A stretch of 64,000 bases of DNA from Methanobacterium sp. BRmetb2 (GTDB lineage Archaea > Methanobacteriota > Methanobacteria > Methanobacteriales > Methanobacteriaceae). The position numbers and the translations under genes were made by a program. Positions 47,129 through 56,979 of this stretch are shown here, piece by piece. Under the pieces are notes generated by a model. It did not search any database. It was given only the letters and a program-made list of their open reading frames with translations, and had not been told where the DNA came from. The stretch covers positions 186,001 to 250,000 of the forward strand of contig CP022705.1 of NCBI GenBank assembly GCA_003491285.1, read 5' to 3'. Position 1 is the stretch's first letter. Every line of letters starts with the position of its first letter.

Positions 47129-47604
47129 TTTAACACCTTGAAACCTATTCTTTCTAGAGCAATGGTCATTTCATCTATTACAGCATCTTTTAAACTTTTT
47201 TTGTGTAATACATGGGAGGGGGAGGTTGCAGCAGAAAGGATTCTGCCTTTTTTATCCATAAGCACAAGTAAAGAGCCAGAACCAGGAACTCCGAGCCGTC
47301 CCCGGGCAATGATCAAATCACAATCATAAATATCCAGTGCTAAAACAGCTTTATAAATGGCTGGAATGCGTGTAAGATCAGCAAAATTAGTATTAATTTT
47401 TAGGTGCTCTGCTAAAGGAAGATTATACCTTTTTAATACATCATTAATAGCTTCAGTTTTCACATGGTTATGATTAGGAACTACAATTTTCTGACAAGAT
47501 CTTATGTACTCTTGGATAGTTTCCAATTCATCTTTTTTATCACCACGCCTTTTTCCACTAACTGATTCTTCATAAGCACTCTTAATAATCTCTTCAAAAA
47601 CCAT
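47125..47604 (-). CDS. hcgB: HcgB, pyridinol guanylyltransferase
   Basis: A 159-residue protein that attaches GMP from GTP to the pyridinol, forming guanylylpyridinol. The conserved stretch is DCDLIIARGRLGVPGSGSLLVLMDKKGRILSAATSPSHVLHKKS. It sits 8 bases after hcgA and overlaps hcgC. AGGTGG precedes the ATG. Confidence 0.87.
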   Translation of the reverse strand: MVFEEIIKSAYEESVSGKRRGDKKDELETIQEYIRSCQKIVVPNHNHVKTEAINDVLKRYNLPLAEHLKINTNFADLTRIPAIYKAVLALDIYDCDLIIARGRLGVPGSGSLLVLMDKKGRILSAATSPSHVLHKKSLKDAVIDEMTIALERIGFKVLK

Positions 47605-47612
47605 AAACCCAC

Positions 47613-48608
47613 CTATATTTCAGGAGTAAGCCCCATTTCTTTTACACAATTTACGACTTCCTTCAAGTTTCCGTAAGTAGGTGAACCAACACCCTTTACA
47701 TTTGTAGGATATTTTTCAGGAATAACCGTGGCTAAGTTATCAGCACCTGCAATTAATGAAAATTTAACATTTTCCGGTCCAATAGTAGGGGTTGGAACTG
47801 TAATTCTTATATCTGGAAAAATGAGTCGGGTGATGGCAATAGTTTTCATCTGTTCAATCAAGTTGCAAGGAGGATGGTGTTCCATGGGAGTGCCCTGATA
47901 TGGATTAAATCCCATAATTGGAATTTCACCTAATGTAGGAAATTCTTTGAGGAAAAATAGATGATTTACCCTGTCTTGATATGATTCACCCAACCCTATA
48001 AGCAGTCCAGAGGAAAGTTCAAGCTCTGCTTCGCTTATTAACATACAGGCTTTTATTCTATCTTTCAATCTCTCTCCAGGTTTCAGGTAATTAAAAAGTT
48101 GATGATTCAAAGTCTCAATATTACAACATATGGTATCAGTTCCATATTCGGCCATTTCTGCCAGAGAGCTCTGATTTAAATCCGTTCCCACATTCACTAA
48201 TAACTCTAATGAAGTATTTTCTTTTACTATGCGACTTGCTTCCACTGCATGTTGGCCTTGATACCCATGTGCACCGGAACAGCTAACTCGTGGGATTCCA
48301 GACATTTCAACCGCCTTAACTGCTTTTAATATTTCATAATTTGACTTGTAAAAAGGATGATAATATCCATCCAGCGAAGTTTCTGCAGCAAAACCACAAT
48401 ATTTACATTTAGGCGTTATTTTACATATATTGGTTAGATGGACCGTAGAAGTTAGTTTAATTGTGCTATTCTTAGAATTTCTTAAGTTTGACGCTGCATC
48501 AAATATCTGTTCAACATGTTCTCCTGATTTAACTTTAAACAGATCGTATACTTCTTTTTTTGCAAGTTTTTCTTCTCTTAATGCTTTTGAGATGATTTTT
48601 TTTATCAA
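47613..48608 (-). CDS. hcgA: HcgA, radical SAM enzyme of FeGP-cofactor synthesis
   Basis: A 331-residue biotin-synthase-like radical SAM enzyme (also called HmdB) proposed to build the pyridinol ring. It has the atypical CX5CX2C cluster motif (C62, C68, C71 in ICKITPKCKYC) that marks the family. The start is TTG, five bases after AGGTG. It lies 149 bp downstream of hmd on the same strand and opens the hcgABCD series. Confidence 0.93.
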   Translation of the reverse strand: MIKKIISKALREEKLAKKEVYDLFKVKSGEHVEQIFDAASNLRNSKNSTIKLTSTVHLTNICKITPKCKYCGFAAETSLDGYYHPFYKSNYEILKAVKAVEMSGIPRVSCSGAHGYQGQHAVEASRIVKENTSLELLVNVGTDLNQSSLAEMAEYGTDTICCNIETLNHQLFNYLKPGERLKDRIKACMLISEAELELSSGLLIGLGESYQDRVNHLFFLKEFPTLGEIPIMGFNPYQGTPMEHHPPCNLIEQMKTIAITRLIFPDIRITVPTPTIGPENVKFSLIAGADNLATVIPEKYPTNVKGVGSPTYGNLKEVVNCVKEMGLTPEI

Positions 48609-48757
48609 TTTAGCACCTTGATATTTTTATGAGTGATATATTAATGAAATAATTTATTTACCCATCCATGGAGACTAAATGGTCTGAATGTGCAGAACTA
48701 TAGAATATTCTAATTTTCTTTGAATTTTATTTAAAAAATAAAAAGGGGTTAAATAAT

Positions 48758-49813
48758 TTATACATTACAGGTAGGACCTTTACCTTTCCTCTTTTCCATT
48801 ACTTCTAAAATAGACGGTAAAACATCAGCAGCTGCCCCGAAATTCATTGAGTCCGCAGTTCCAAGTAAAGCCCCAGGATCAAGTTTTTCTTCCATGTGGT
48901 CTATTCCCACTTTATCCATTAAATCAGTGACCTGAGATAATGATTCTTTAGCCATCATCTGGGCAAAACCGGCAGGTGCACCTAATACATTCATTACAGA
49001 GTCACGATAACTGAGAATTCCAGCATAAGTTATTGCAGTTAATGCAGAACACATATCACAAACTGGACCTAATAATTCAGCAGGTAGTTTAAAAGCATTG
49101 CCTCGTGCAGCAACACCCCAATCAACTAAGTCACAGATTGATTCTTCCGAGGCGTAACCTTCAGCAATGTAAACCTGTCCCTTCATTTCTGGTACTGCTC
49201 CCGGATGGTAAGATGATACATTAAATTTAGGGGCAATATTCATTTCATCACTGCTTAAATCTTCAAATATTTTCTGGAACATAGTAGTAGGTACTGTGCA
49301 GGCATGGGTCAAAATAGCGCCTTCTTTAAGATTATCAGCAAATTTTTCAATAATCCCCATTTGCATATCTCCCTTAGGTAACCATGTCATGACCCAATCT
49401 GCATCCTCAACTGCTTCAATATCGTCAGAAGTTACCTCAAAACCAAGGTCTTCAGGGTGGGTAAAATGTATTGCACCTTCTGGGGGTTTTGGAAGATCTT
49501 TAGCCACTTGGTTAACCTTTTCTCGTATTTGTGGCATTACACTTTCTGGGTTATCTTTGTGGGCTTCAATAACCTTTTCATATTCAAAATCGTCTATTAC
49601 TGTGAAATCGTTATCAAATACCGGATCGGATACTACAACTTCATCAATCCCAGCTAATTCCTTTAATTCAGCACCCATAGTTATGGTTGAATGTGTCATG
49701 GCTATTTCTGGTTTGCCAACCATTTCCGCAACTTCACAGGCTCGGGTGAAGTTTGTTATTCCACTTGCAGCATGTGTCCTGTAACACCCTGCACCTAATA
49801 TTGCAATCTTCAT
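48758..49813 (-). CDS. hmd: [Fe]-hydrogenase Hmd (H2-forming methylene-H4MPT dehydrogenase)
   Basis: A 351-residue enzyme that reduces methenyl-H4MPT+ with H2 in the CO2-to-methane pathway. The catalytic His14 is present (GAGCYRTHAASG). The iron-ligating Cys is C172 in THACTVPTT. GGAGTGAT precedes the ATG. A perfect dyad (TACTACTAA/TTAGTAGTA) lies at the predicted transcription start. Hmd is typically expressed when nickel is scarce or H2 is plentiful. Confidence 0.98.
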   Translation of the reverse strand: MKIAILGAGCYRTHAASGITNFTRACEVAEMVGKPEIAMTHSTITMGAELKELAGIDEVVVSDPVFDNDFTVIDDFEYEKVIEAHKDNPESVMPQIREKVNQVAKDLPKPPEGAIHFTHPEDLGFEVTSDDIEAVEDADWVMTWLPKGDMQMGIIEKFADNLKEGAILTHACTVPTTMFQKIFEDLSSDEMNIAPKFNVSSYHPGAVPEMKGQVYIAEGYASEESICDLVDWGVAARGNAFKLPAELLGPVCDMCSALTAITYAGILSYRDSVMNVLGAPAGFAQMMAKESLSQVTDLMDKVGIDHMEEKLDPGALLGTADSMNFGAAADVLPSILEVMEKRKGKGPTCNV

Positions 49814-50428
49814 ACTATCACTCCTTTTTTTACTACAATGTTAATACTACTAACATTTTTAGTAGTACATATGTTGGATTAATATTAGACAATATAAATA
49901 TTTTGGTTTAATTTTAGGCGTAATAAAGCCAATAAAAACACTATAAAAAGAAGTATTAATTTTTAAAAATATTTTGAGACTTTCCAGCTTTTTCAATAGA
50001 TCTTAATACATATCTTTAAAAAAGAACCACATTAGTAATAAATTGATAGTAATAAAAAATTGTAAATTAATAACAATAATTTAATTTAATAAAACATATT
50101 AATAATGTAATTAACGTCTTGAAATGATATATTATACCCATTATTCTACTTTAACTAATTTTTAATGATATTGAAATGTTAAAATATCCATAAATAACTT
50201 AAAAAAGCAATAAAATAGTTAATAAGATAAAAATAGATAATAATTTTTTGTAAAAAAATCATAAATAATATATCTTATAATTAATATCCAAAGAATTCTT
50301 TCTGTATCAATAAAAAAAAGAGAATTATTAGGTATTTTGGCTAAAAAGAGCTTTTTTGATGTTTTAATAAATCAAAAATAATATATAAGTAATACTAACT
50401 ATTGGTTATTTAATAAGAGGTGAACGAA
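49814..50428. promoter_or_regulatory. Divergent hmd-flp intergenic region
   Basis: This 615-bp AT-rich gap holds two promoters. For hmd (minus), TTTATATT near 49890-49900 predicts a start about 49868, directly at a perfect dyad TACTACTAA-N5-TTAGTAGTA (49845-49867). For flp (plus), ATATATAAG at about 50380-50388 is followed by AAGTAATACTAAC. The middle 400 bp shows no reading frame or RNA that I can support. Confidence 0.5.
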
Positions 50429-50854
50429 ATGAAAATCTCTGTAAATAAAATTCAAATTATTCGTCCTGAATCAAATCCAAAAAAATCTAGTCTAAATCTA
50501 AATGTGGATTGGCACGTTGATTTTATGGAAAAAAGTAGGTCTTCGATGGAATATTCCTGTTTCATCAAAACTTCCCCTGAATATCCCATAGATTTTAAAA
50601 TTAATGGAATAGTTGGATCTGAAAACCTGAAAGAAGAAAATAAAATAGAATCTAAAGATTTAAAAGATCTAAATACAATTTTACCAGGCATTATCTTTGA
50701 TAATAGTCTGAATATCATGTTAAACTTAATAAATTTAACAAAAGACGTTAATATCAGTATAAATAGATCAAATCAATATTTAAAGGATTCATTAGCTAAA
50801 AAAAATTCTATAAAAAGTAATTACACAAAAATTAATCCTTGTTTGAATTATTAA
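50429..50854 (+). CDS. flpE: FlpE-like protein, function unknown
   Basis: A 141-residue protein, first gene of an operon whose order (E-C-B-D) matches the flp operon of Methanothermobacter. The N-terminal part alternates strands (KISVNKIQIIRPESNPKKSSLNLNVDWHVDF) and the C-terminus is Lys/Asn-rich. A distant SecB-like chaperone fold is possible but unproven. Start at ATG 50429, with GAGGTG upstream; GTG at 50420 lies inside that site. Symbol given from gene order. Confidence 0.6.
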   Translation: MKISVNKIQIIRPESNPKKSSLNLNVDWHVDFMEKSRSSMEYSCFIKTSPEYPIDFKINGIVGSENLKEENKIESKDLKDLNTILPGIIFDNSLNIMLNLINLTKDVNISINRSNQYLKDSLAKKNSIKSNYTKINPCLNY

Positions 50855-50892
50855 TGACTTTTAGGCTTAATGACAGAGTTAAAGGTGAAAAA

Positions 50893-51999
50893 ATGGAAGT
50901 ATTGCATAGTATTTGTCCAAGTTGCAGTTTAGGATGTGGAATAAACTTAATAACTAACGAAAATAAGGTTTTAGGAACTTATCCCTACCAAAGGCACCCT
51001 GTTAATGAAGGAAAAACTTGTTATGAAGGGAGACAGTGTTATAAATTGATAGATGATGAAAAAAGGTTGAAAAATCCATTAATAAATAAAAATAGCAAAT
51101 TAATAAAATCTGATTGGGAAGAAGCTTTAGATGTAGTAGTATCCAAAATGAAATCTTATTCCTCAGAAGAAATAGGGATAATAGGCTCAGGAAAATGTGC
51201 AAATGAAGAAATGGATACATTGAAAGAACTTGCAAACACATTAAATATAGAGAATATTGGATTCTTTACGGGTAATATGCCTAAATTTGAAATAAAAACT
51301 GCAAGCCTTGAGGATGTGGAAAATTCAAATTTCATCTTAATAATGGGTGACGTGATAAAAGAAAATCCTCTACTGGGTAGAAGAGTAATATTAGCCTCAG
51401 ATAAAGGTGCAGAAATAATCACGATAGATACATTAAATAAAACATTTACCGGCATAAATTCTGATGAATATATAAAAACTGAAAGTATTTCTAAATTTTT
51501 AGATACAATTGATTTGGAATTAATAAATAAGCTCAATGAATCATCTGTTATCATATTTAATAAGTTGGATAACCAAAAAGACTTTGAAACTATCCATAAT
51601 ATTGCAGAAAATTCTAAATCTAAAATACTCCCTGTAATGGAGGACTGCAACATATGGGGAATAATGAAAATTCTTCCTGCTCTTGATAAAAGGGATATTG
51701 AAAATCTTATAAATAATGTAAAATTACTCTATGTAGTTGGAGCAAATCCAGCATCCTTTGCAGAAGAATCCCTTAAACATATTGATTTTTTAATTACTCA
51801 AAGCAGCCATATTAACGAAACTGTTTTACTTTCAGATGTGGTACTCCCTGCTTCATGTTGGGCTGAAAAAACTGGAACATTCATTAATACCACAGGAGTA
51901 CCACAAAAAATCTCAAAAATTCTCTCCACACCAGATGATGTGCTTGAAGATGAAATTATAATAAAAAAAATTGCAGAAAAAATGGGAATTGAATTATAG
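50893..51999 (+). CDS. flpC: FlpC, short formate-dehydrogenase alpha-like protein
   Basis: A 368-residue molybdopterin-oxidoreductase homologue. An N-terminal [4Fe-4S] motif (C8, C11, C15, C43 in CPSCSLGCG...KTCYEGRQC) is followed by domains resembling FdhA and the VVLPASCWAEKTGTFINT cofactor-domain motif. True FdhA has about 680 residues, so this lacks roughly half, and no active-site Cys/Sec region is evident. It may bind electrons or a partner rather than oxidise formate. ATG at 50893 follows GGTG by five bases. Confidence 0.8.
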   Translation: MEVLHSICPSCSLGCGINLITNENKVLGTYPYQRHPVNEGKTCYEGRQCYKLIDDEKRLKNPLINKNSKLIKSDWEEALDVVVSKMKSYSSEEIGIIGSGKCANEEMDTLKELANTLNIENIGFFTGNMPKFEIKTASLEDVENSNFILIMGDVIKENPLLGRRVILASDKGAEIITIDTLNKTFTGINSDEYIKTESISKFLDTIDLELINKLNESSVIIFNKLDNQKDFETIHNIAENSKSKILPVMEDCNIWGIMKILPALDKRDIENLINNVKLLYVVGANPASFAEESLKHIDFLITQSSHINETVLLSDVVLPASCWAEKTGTFINTTGVPQKISKILSTPDDVLEDEIIIKKIAEKMGIEL

Positions 52000-52009
52000 G
52001 TGATAAAAT

Positions 52010-53158
52010 ATGAATCCTGAATATTTACTGGCTCGATCAAAAAATGAAGAAATAATAGAAAAGGGAGAATGTGGTGGAGCAGTTAGTTCTATTTTCCAGT
52101 ATCTCCTGGATAAGGAAATTGTAGATGGAGTTCTAGCATTAACTATGGGTGAAGATATTTATGATGGAATTCCAACCCTTATTGAAGACTCATATGATAT
52201 AATAAAGACCTGTGGCTCTCTACATTGTGCTCCCACCATGTTTGGAGATCTGATTAAAAATTATCTGAAAGATATGAAACTAGCTGTAGCTGTGAAACCC
52301 TGCGATGCAATGGCCATAAGAGAACTAGAGAAAAGAAAACAAATCGAAAAGGATAATATTTACAAAATTGGTTTAAACTGTGGTGGAACAGTATTACCAG
52401 TTACAGCAAGGAAAATGATCGACCTTTTCTATGAAGTGGATCCAGATGATGTGATTAAAGAAGAGATAGACAAAGGAAAATTCATAATTGAACTTAAAGA
52501 TGGCAGTCATAAAGCAGTGGAAATAGATGAACTTGAAGAACAAGGTTATGGCCGACGCAGCAACTGTCAAAGGTGTGAATTAAAGATTCCTAGAAACGCA
52601 GATATAGCCTGTGGAAACTGGGGAGCCGAACCAGGATGGACATTTATAGAAATAAACACTGAAAAAGGGAGAAATTTAGTTGAAGCAGCTACAAAAGAAG
52701 GCTATATAACAGTTAAAGAGCCTTCCCCCCAATCTATTGTCATAAGAAGTAAAATTGAGGAAGCCATGATAAAACTGGCATCCAAATTTCAGGAAAAATA
52801 TCTTGAAGAAAATTATCCTTCCCCTGAAAACTGGGACAAATACTGGAACAGATGCATTAAATGTTTCTCATGCAGAGATGTTTGCCCAATTTGTTACTGC
52901 AAAGAATGTGCATTAGATAATGAATGTTATGTTACTGAAAACGAGATCCCTCCAAATCCTCTAACATTCCAAGGCATAAGATTATCCCACATAAGTTTTA
53001 GTTGTATAAATTGCGGCCAGTGCGAAGATGTGTGTCCTATGGAAATTCCTATCGCTGTGATTTTCCAAAAAATGCAGAAAAAATATGAAGATGAAACAGG
53101 ATTCGTTGCAGGGGTTAGTGAAGAATTACCACCATTATACAGTCCTGAAAAGGAGTAA
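52010..53158 (+). CDS. flpB: FlpB, F420-binding FdhB/FrhB-like iron-sulfur protein
   Basis: A 382-residue homologue of formate dehydrogenase beta and F420 hydrogenase beta subunits. These transfer electrons between F420/flavin and iron-sulfur clusters. FrhB-type regions ([46 protein letters not shown]) are present. The C-terminus has two ferredoxin-like clusters ([19 protein letters not shown] and [12 protein letters not shown]). It lies 10 bases after flpC and 31 before flpD. Confidence 0.88.
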   Translation: MNPEYLLARSKNEEIIEKGECGGAVSSIFQYLLDKEIVDGVLALTMGEDIYDGIPTLIEDSYDIIKTCGSLHCAPTMFGDLIKNYLKDMKLAVAVKPCDAMAIRELEKRKQIEKDNIYKIGLNCGGTVLPVTARKMIDLFYEVDPDDVIKEEIDKGKFIIELKDGSHKAVEIDELEEQGYGRRSNCQRCELKIPRNADIACGNWGAEPGWTFIEINTEKGRNLVEAATKEGYITVKEPSPQSIVIRSKIEEAMIKLASKFQEKYLEENYPSPENWDKYWNRCIKCFSCRDVCPICYCKECALDNECYVTENEIPPNPLTFQGIRLSHISFSCINCGQCEDVCPMEIPIAVIFQKMQKKYEDETGFVAGVSEELPPLYSPEKE

Positions 53159-53189
53159 ATTAACAATTAATTTTAAAAAGGTGATTAAT

Positions 53190-53597
53190 ATGTCTGATGA
53201 ACCAAAAATATTAGGATTTTGTTGTAACTGGTGTTCATATGGTGGGGCAGATACCGCAGGAACTGCCCGAATGCAATACCCTTCAGGAGTTAGAATCATA
53301 AGGGTTATGTGTTCTGGAAGAATCAACCCTGAGATGATACTCAAAGCTTTTAAAGAAGGAGCTGATGGAGTATTTGTAGGTGGATGTCATATAGGAGATT
53401 GTCACTATGATGCTGGAAATTACAAATGGAGAAGAAGAGCAAAATTTATTAAAGATCTTCTTCCGGAGTTTGGTATAGATGAAAAAAGGTTCAGATTTGA
53501 ATGGATCTCTGCTTCAGAAGGGGATAAGTTCCAAAAGACTATGGTAGATTTTTATGATGCCATCAAAAAGCTCGGACCTCTGGAACGATCTACCTAA
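53190..53597 (+). CDS. flpD: FlpD, MvhD-like [2Fe-2S] subunit
   Basis: A 135-residue MvhD-family protein ([23 protein letters not shown]...[37 protein letters not shown]). MvhD links hydrogenase or formate dehydrogenase to heterodisulfide reductase, so FlpBCD may feed electrons to HdrABC or a similar partner. Start at ATG 53190, 8 bases after GGTG. Confidence 0.92.
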   Translation: MSDEPKILGFCCNWCSYGGADTAGTARMQYPSGVRIIRVMCSGRINPEMILKAFKEGADGVFVGGCHIGDCHYDAGNYKWRRRAKFIKDLLPEFGIDEKRFRFEWISASEGDKFQKTMVDFYDAIKKLGPLERST

Positions 53598-53683
53598 CCT
53601 TAATTTTTTTAAATATTGTATAATTGTTATGAGCTCATTTAACTTTATAATCATAAATATATCATTTCTATCTGGTGAATGAA

Positions 53684-54709
53684 ATGAAAATTGCAGTATA
53701 TGGTGCAGGAAATCAGAATCTCTATGTTAAACAACTTAATCTCCCTGAAAAATATGGTGGATTACCTCCATACGGTGGGAGTAAAATGGCAATAGAGTTT
53801 GCCCAATCCGGACATGAAGTTTATCTGGCTGAACCTAACCAGGACATGCTCACTGATGATCATTGGAAAAGTGTTAAAGATGCAGGGGTGGAGATCACTT
53901 CAGACGATGTTGAAGCAGCTAAAAATGTAGAAATAGCAGTATTGTTCACTCCTTTTGGTAAAAAAACATTTAAAATTGCTAAAGAAATTATCAAATATAT
54001 TCCTGAAAACGGAATCATCGCTAATACATGTACAGTTTCTCCTTTAGTACTTTACTATGTTTTGGAAAAAGAACTTAGAAAAGATCGAAAAGACATTGGT
54101 ATTGCTTCCATGCATCCGGCAGCAGTACCTGGAACTCCACAACATGAACATTACGTTATAGGGGGACATTCTACCAATAATATAGATATTGCCAGCGACA
54201 AACAAATCCAAAAATGCGTAAAACTGGCAGAAAGCTGTGGAAAGGAAGCATTTATAGTTCCTGCAGATGTTTCCTCAGCAGTATCTGACATGGGATCTCT
54301 TGTAACTGCCGTAACCCTTTCTGGTGTCCTTGATTATTATTATATAGGCACGCAAATAATTAAAGCACCTAAAGAAATGGTAGAAAAACAGATTCTCATG
54401 ACTTTGCAAACTATGGCCTCGTTAGTTGAAACTTCAGGTGTAAATGGCATGTTAAAAGCTATAAATCCTGATTTACTCATAAAAAGTGCTAAATCAATGC
54501 ATTTACTTGATGAACAGGGCGAACTGGATGCTGCAATCACAACCCTATCTAAACTTAATTCTGAAGTACTGGAATGGGCTGAAAAATCTGATATCAAACC
54601 TACTTATTTAGTGGCAGCACAGGCACTAACCAGTGAACTGCAAAATTTAATGGGAAAAAATGCATCAGAAGGTACTATACGTAGATGCATGAGAAAAATG
54701 TTTGAATAA
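53684..54709 (+). CDS. hmdII: Hmd paralogue HmdII
   Basis: A 341-residue Hmd-family protein. The nucleotide/cofactor-binding N-terminus is present (KIAVYGAGNQNLYVKQL) and the iron-ligand Cys is C116 in NTCTVSPLV. The CYRTHAASG motif with His14 of true Hmd is absent, so H2-forming dehydrogenase activity is unlikely. Family members bind the FeGP cofactor and may act in its assembly, storage or sensing. The leader GGTGAATGAAATG closely resembles that of flpE. Confidence 0.88.
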   Translation: MKIAVYGAGNQNLYVKQLNLPEKYGGLPPYGGSKMAIEFAQSGHEVYLAEPNQDMLTDDHWKSVKDAGVEITSDDVEAAKNVEIAVLFTPFGKKTFKIAKEIIKYIPENGIIANTCTVSPLVLYYVLEKELRKDRKDIGIASMHPAAVPGTPQHEHYVIGGHSTNNIDIASDKQIQKCVKLAESCGKEAFIVPADVSSAVSDMGSLVTAVTLSGVLDYYYIGTQIIKAPKEMVEKQILMTLQTMASLVETSGVNGMLKAINPDLLIKSAKSMHLLDEQGELDAAITTLSKLNSEVLEWAEKSDIKPTYLVAAQALTSELQNLMGKNASEGTIRRCMRKMFE

Positions 54710-54999
54710 TAATCCAAAGCATGAAAAAAGTGTTTAAAGACCATTTAATAGAATACTGAGTATCTATTTTCTTTTTTATTAAAATGGAATAATCTGTTTC
54801 AATATTTTAATTTTTTTACGCCAGTATTAATAATAGGAACTAATTTAAGAACTTAGTAATACTAAATTGAAAATTAATGATAATAGTTAAATATAAAATG
54901 CGTTTATTTAATTCTATAAAGCTTTAGAACGGAATTATAAAAATACTGAATTTTAATGAAATATTTAAAAAGATTTTGAAACTACAAAAGGCGATAAAA

Positions 55000-56505
55000 A
55001 TGCATGAAATAATAAAAGAATCCATAAATGATATGGATGCAGCATTAAAACTTTGTAAATCATCAAAAAACGTTGTTGACGTGGTGGACGCAGTGTCAGA
55101 ACTCAATACTTATGATGCCAGTAAACTGGGAATGAATTTTAAGAGATTTCCATTAGGTTGCGATTTAACTGAAATTATTGTAGGAACTTGTGCATCTGAC
55201 CTCAATAAAATTGACCTTTATGGAAATTCTATTTTAGCAGACATGATAGGAGCACCGATACATATATGTGCCTATGCCTTTGCAGATATTGCAGAATCAC
55301 ACGGCATGAAGAGTATAGATATTATCCGAGAAGTTAATGAATTAATTGAAGTACCGCTGGATCTTGATCATTTCGGACGTTATGGGCCCATGAGATTTCC
55401 TAAAGAAATAGTAAAATGTTCAGGACAATGTTATTCTGCCGGACCACCATATAACGGATGTCCCCGAGATAGAATACACTCACGACTTATTGAAAAAGAA
55501 AAAGAAGATGAAGTGGATAAAGAAGAGTGGGTAAAACTTAGTTCTGCTGTTGCAATTAATTTAACCAGTGAACAAGGTGGAGAAGGGCATGCGGCACCAT
55601 TAGAAGAAGCAGAAGAAACTTCAAAACTTGCCAAAAAGTATGGTAAGGGAGTGGAAGCCATCATGTTTGTTGGTGACGGTTATGAAGACCTTATAACAGG
55701 TTTTGAAAAGGGAATTGAATTAGGTGCTGATGTGTTTGTTTTAGAAGGTGGACCATTCAACACATCTAAAAATAGGTTGGAAAGCTTTGCAAAAGCAGTT
55801 TCTATGGCCAGAATTCTTGTTCCTGGAAAAGTGGTAGCAACCAATGGTGCGTATGAAGATGAATGTAGAGTTGGTTTAAGAGCGGGTCTTAATGCAATAA
55901 TTACTGGTTTTCCAAAGAATCATCATGGTTATATGTGCGGATATTCACCAGGAACGGCTAAAAGAGGTAATTTTGGACTATCTAGAATAATAAAAATTAT
56001 GAAAGAGGAAGTTAAAAGTCAATTAACTAACGTACCCATTCAAAAAGGAGAATTAAAAGCCCTGGCTAGAGCTGTGAAAATTGTGGGAATTGATAATATA
56101 TATCCTAATAAAATTGGATCTTTAGAGGTTGGTGATGCTCACTGGGTTGCTTTAGCAAACTCAAACCTTTACAAAAATATAAAAATTGAAAGAAATACCA
56201 GAGATGTAGTAGATATTTTGGAAGGTAGTAGTGTATCATTATTAGGAGGTAGATTTGTTTCATGGGCTTTGGCCAAAGAATTAGATGGTTATGTGGATGA
56301 AATTATTATCAGTGACATTGATCCGTGGGTAGAAAAAGCCACAATAAATAACTTGCAGGAAGAATTAAATTCAAATGTTATTGGTGCAGGATCCAATGAC
56401 AAAAAGGCCTTTGAAAATTCAAATATGGCTGTTATAACATCTACTGTGCCTCAGATCGTTAATAAAATCTCTAAAAACTTAGATGCTGCTATAAGATTGA
56501 TATAA
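55000..56505 (+). CDS. hcgG: FeGP-cofactor biosynthesis protein HmdC (HcgG)
   Basis: A 501-residue protein found with hmd and needed for FeGP-cofactor synthesis, perhaps at iron/CO insertion. Cysteines in VKCSGQCYSAGPPYNGCPRDR could bind a cluster. A Rossmann-like C-terminal domain (SVSLLGGRFVSWALAKELDG) resembles dehydrogenase and methyltransferase folds. It follows flpD and hmdII on the same strand, in the place of flpA in the classical E-C-B-D-A order. ATG at 55000 follows AAGGCGAT. Confidence 0.82.
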   Translation: MHEIIKESINDMDAALKLCKSSKNVVDVVDAVSELNTYDASKLGMNFKRFPLGCDLTEIIVGTCASDLNKIDLYGNSILADMIGAPIHICAYAFADIAESHGMKSIDIIREVNELIEVPLDLDHFGRYGPMRFPKEIVKCSGQCYSAGPPYNGCPRDRIHSRLIEKEKEDEVDKEEWVKLSSAVAINLTSEQGGEGHAAPLEEAEETSKLAKKYGKGVEAIMFVGDGYEDLITGFEKGIELGADVFVLEGGPFNTSKNRLESFAKAVSMARILVPGKVVATNGAYEDECRVGLRAGLNAIITGFPKNHHGYMCGYSPGTAKRGNFGLSRIIKIMKEEVKSQLTNVPIQKGELKALARAVKIVGIDNIYPNKIGSLEVGDAHWVALANSNLYKNIKIERNTRDVVDILEGSSVSLLGGRFVSWALAKELDGYVDEIIISDIDPWVEKATINNLQEELNSNVIGAGSNDKKAFENSNMAVITSTVPQIVNKISKNLDAAIRLI

Positions 56506-56979
56506 ATTATTTATATTTTTTTGTATAAAACATTATTTTTCAATTTAGTCCTATTTAAAAACATAAAATTGATAAAAGAAATTTTTTAGAATTTTTTAAT
56601 ATATTATTCATTTGATTAATCTCTAAAATTAAGTAAAAGTTATTTAATACCATTTTTCAATCAGACTATTTTAACTGCAAACTTTATATACTAAATGACC
56701 AGTAATTATAAAATAACTTATAGTCATATTATTACTATAAGTTAAATATGTTAAAATCAGGAAAATGAAAAGGAACATCATATTTATTTAATAACGATGT
56801 TTTTTTTTCACTGCTACAAAGGTTTTAAAAAAATTAACTGAGATAAATTTATATTGAGCCTTTTTCCCCCTAACAAATGTTTGCTCTCTCTCAAATTTTT
56901 ATTCTTAAAGCCGTTTGTAGCTTTTCTTACCTGCTAGTTTCATTTTAAAATGAAAACAATCAAAAGAGGTGTAAAAGTA
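56506..56979 (+). promoter_or_regulatory. mrt promoter and long leader with dyads
   Basis: TTTATATA (56683-56690) predicts a start near 56714. A perfect 11-bp dyad, TAACTTATAGT-N9-ACTATAAGTTA (56714-56744), begins there. About 60 bases on, AACATC (56774-56779) pairs with GATGTT (56796-56801), followed by nine T. This is attenuator-like. A palindrome TTTCATTTTAAAATGAAA (56938-56955) lies just before the ribosome site. Together these suggest regulated initiation and possibly premature termination for MCR II. Confidence 0.55.

Noticed and set aside
51156..51653. Minus-strand frame of 165 codons inside flpC
   Set aside because: It is antisense to a clear iron-sulfur protein and has no ribosome site or recognisable motif.
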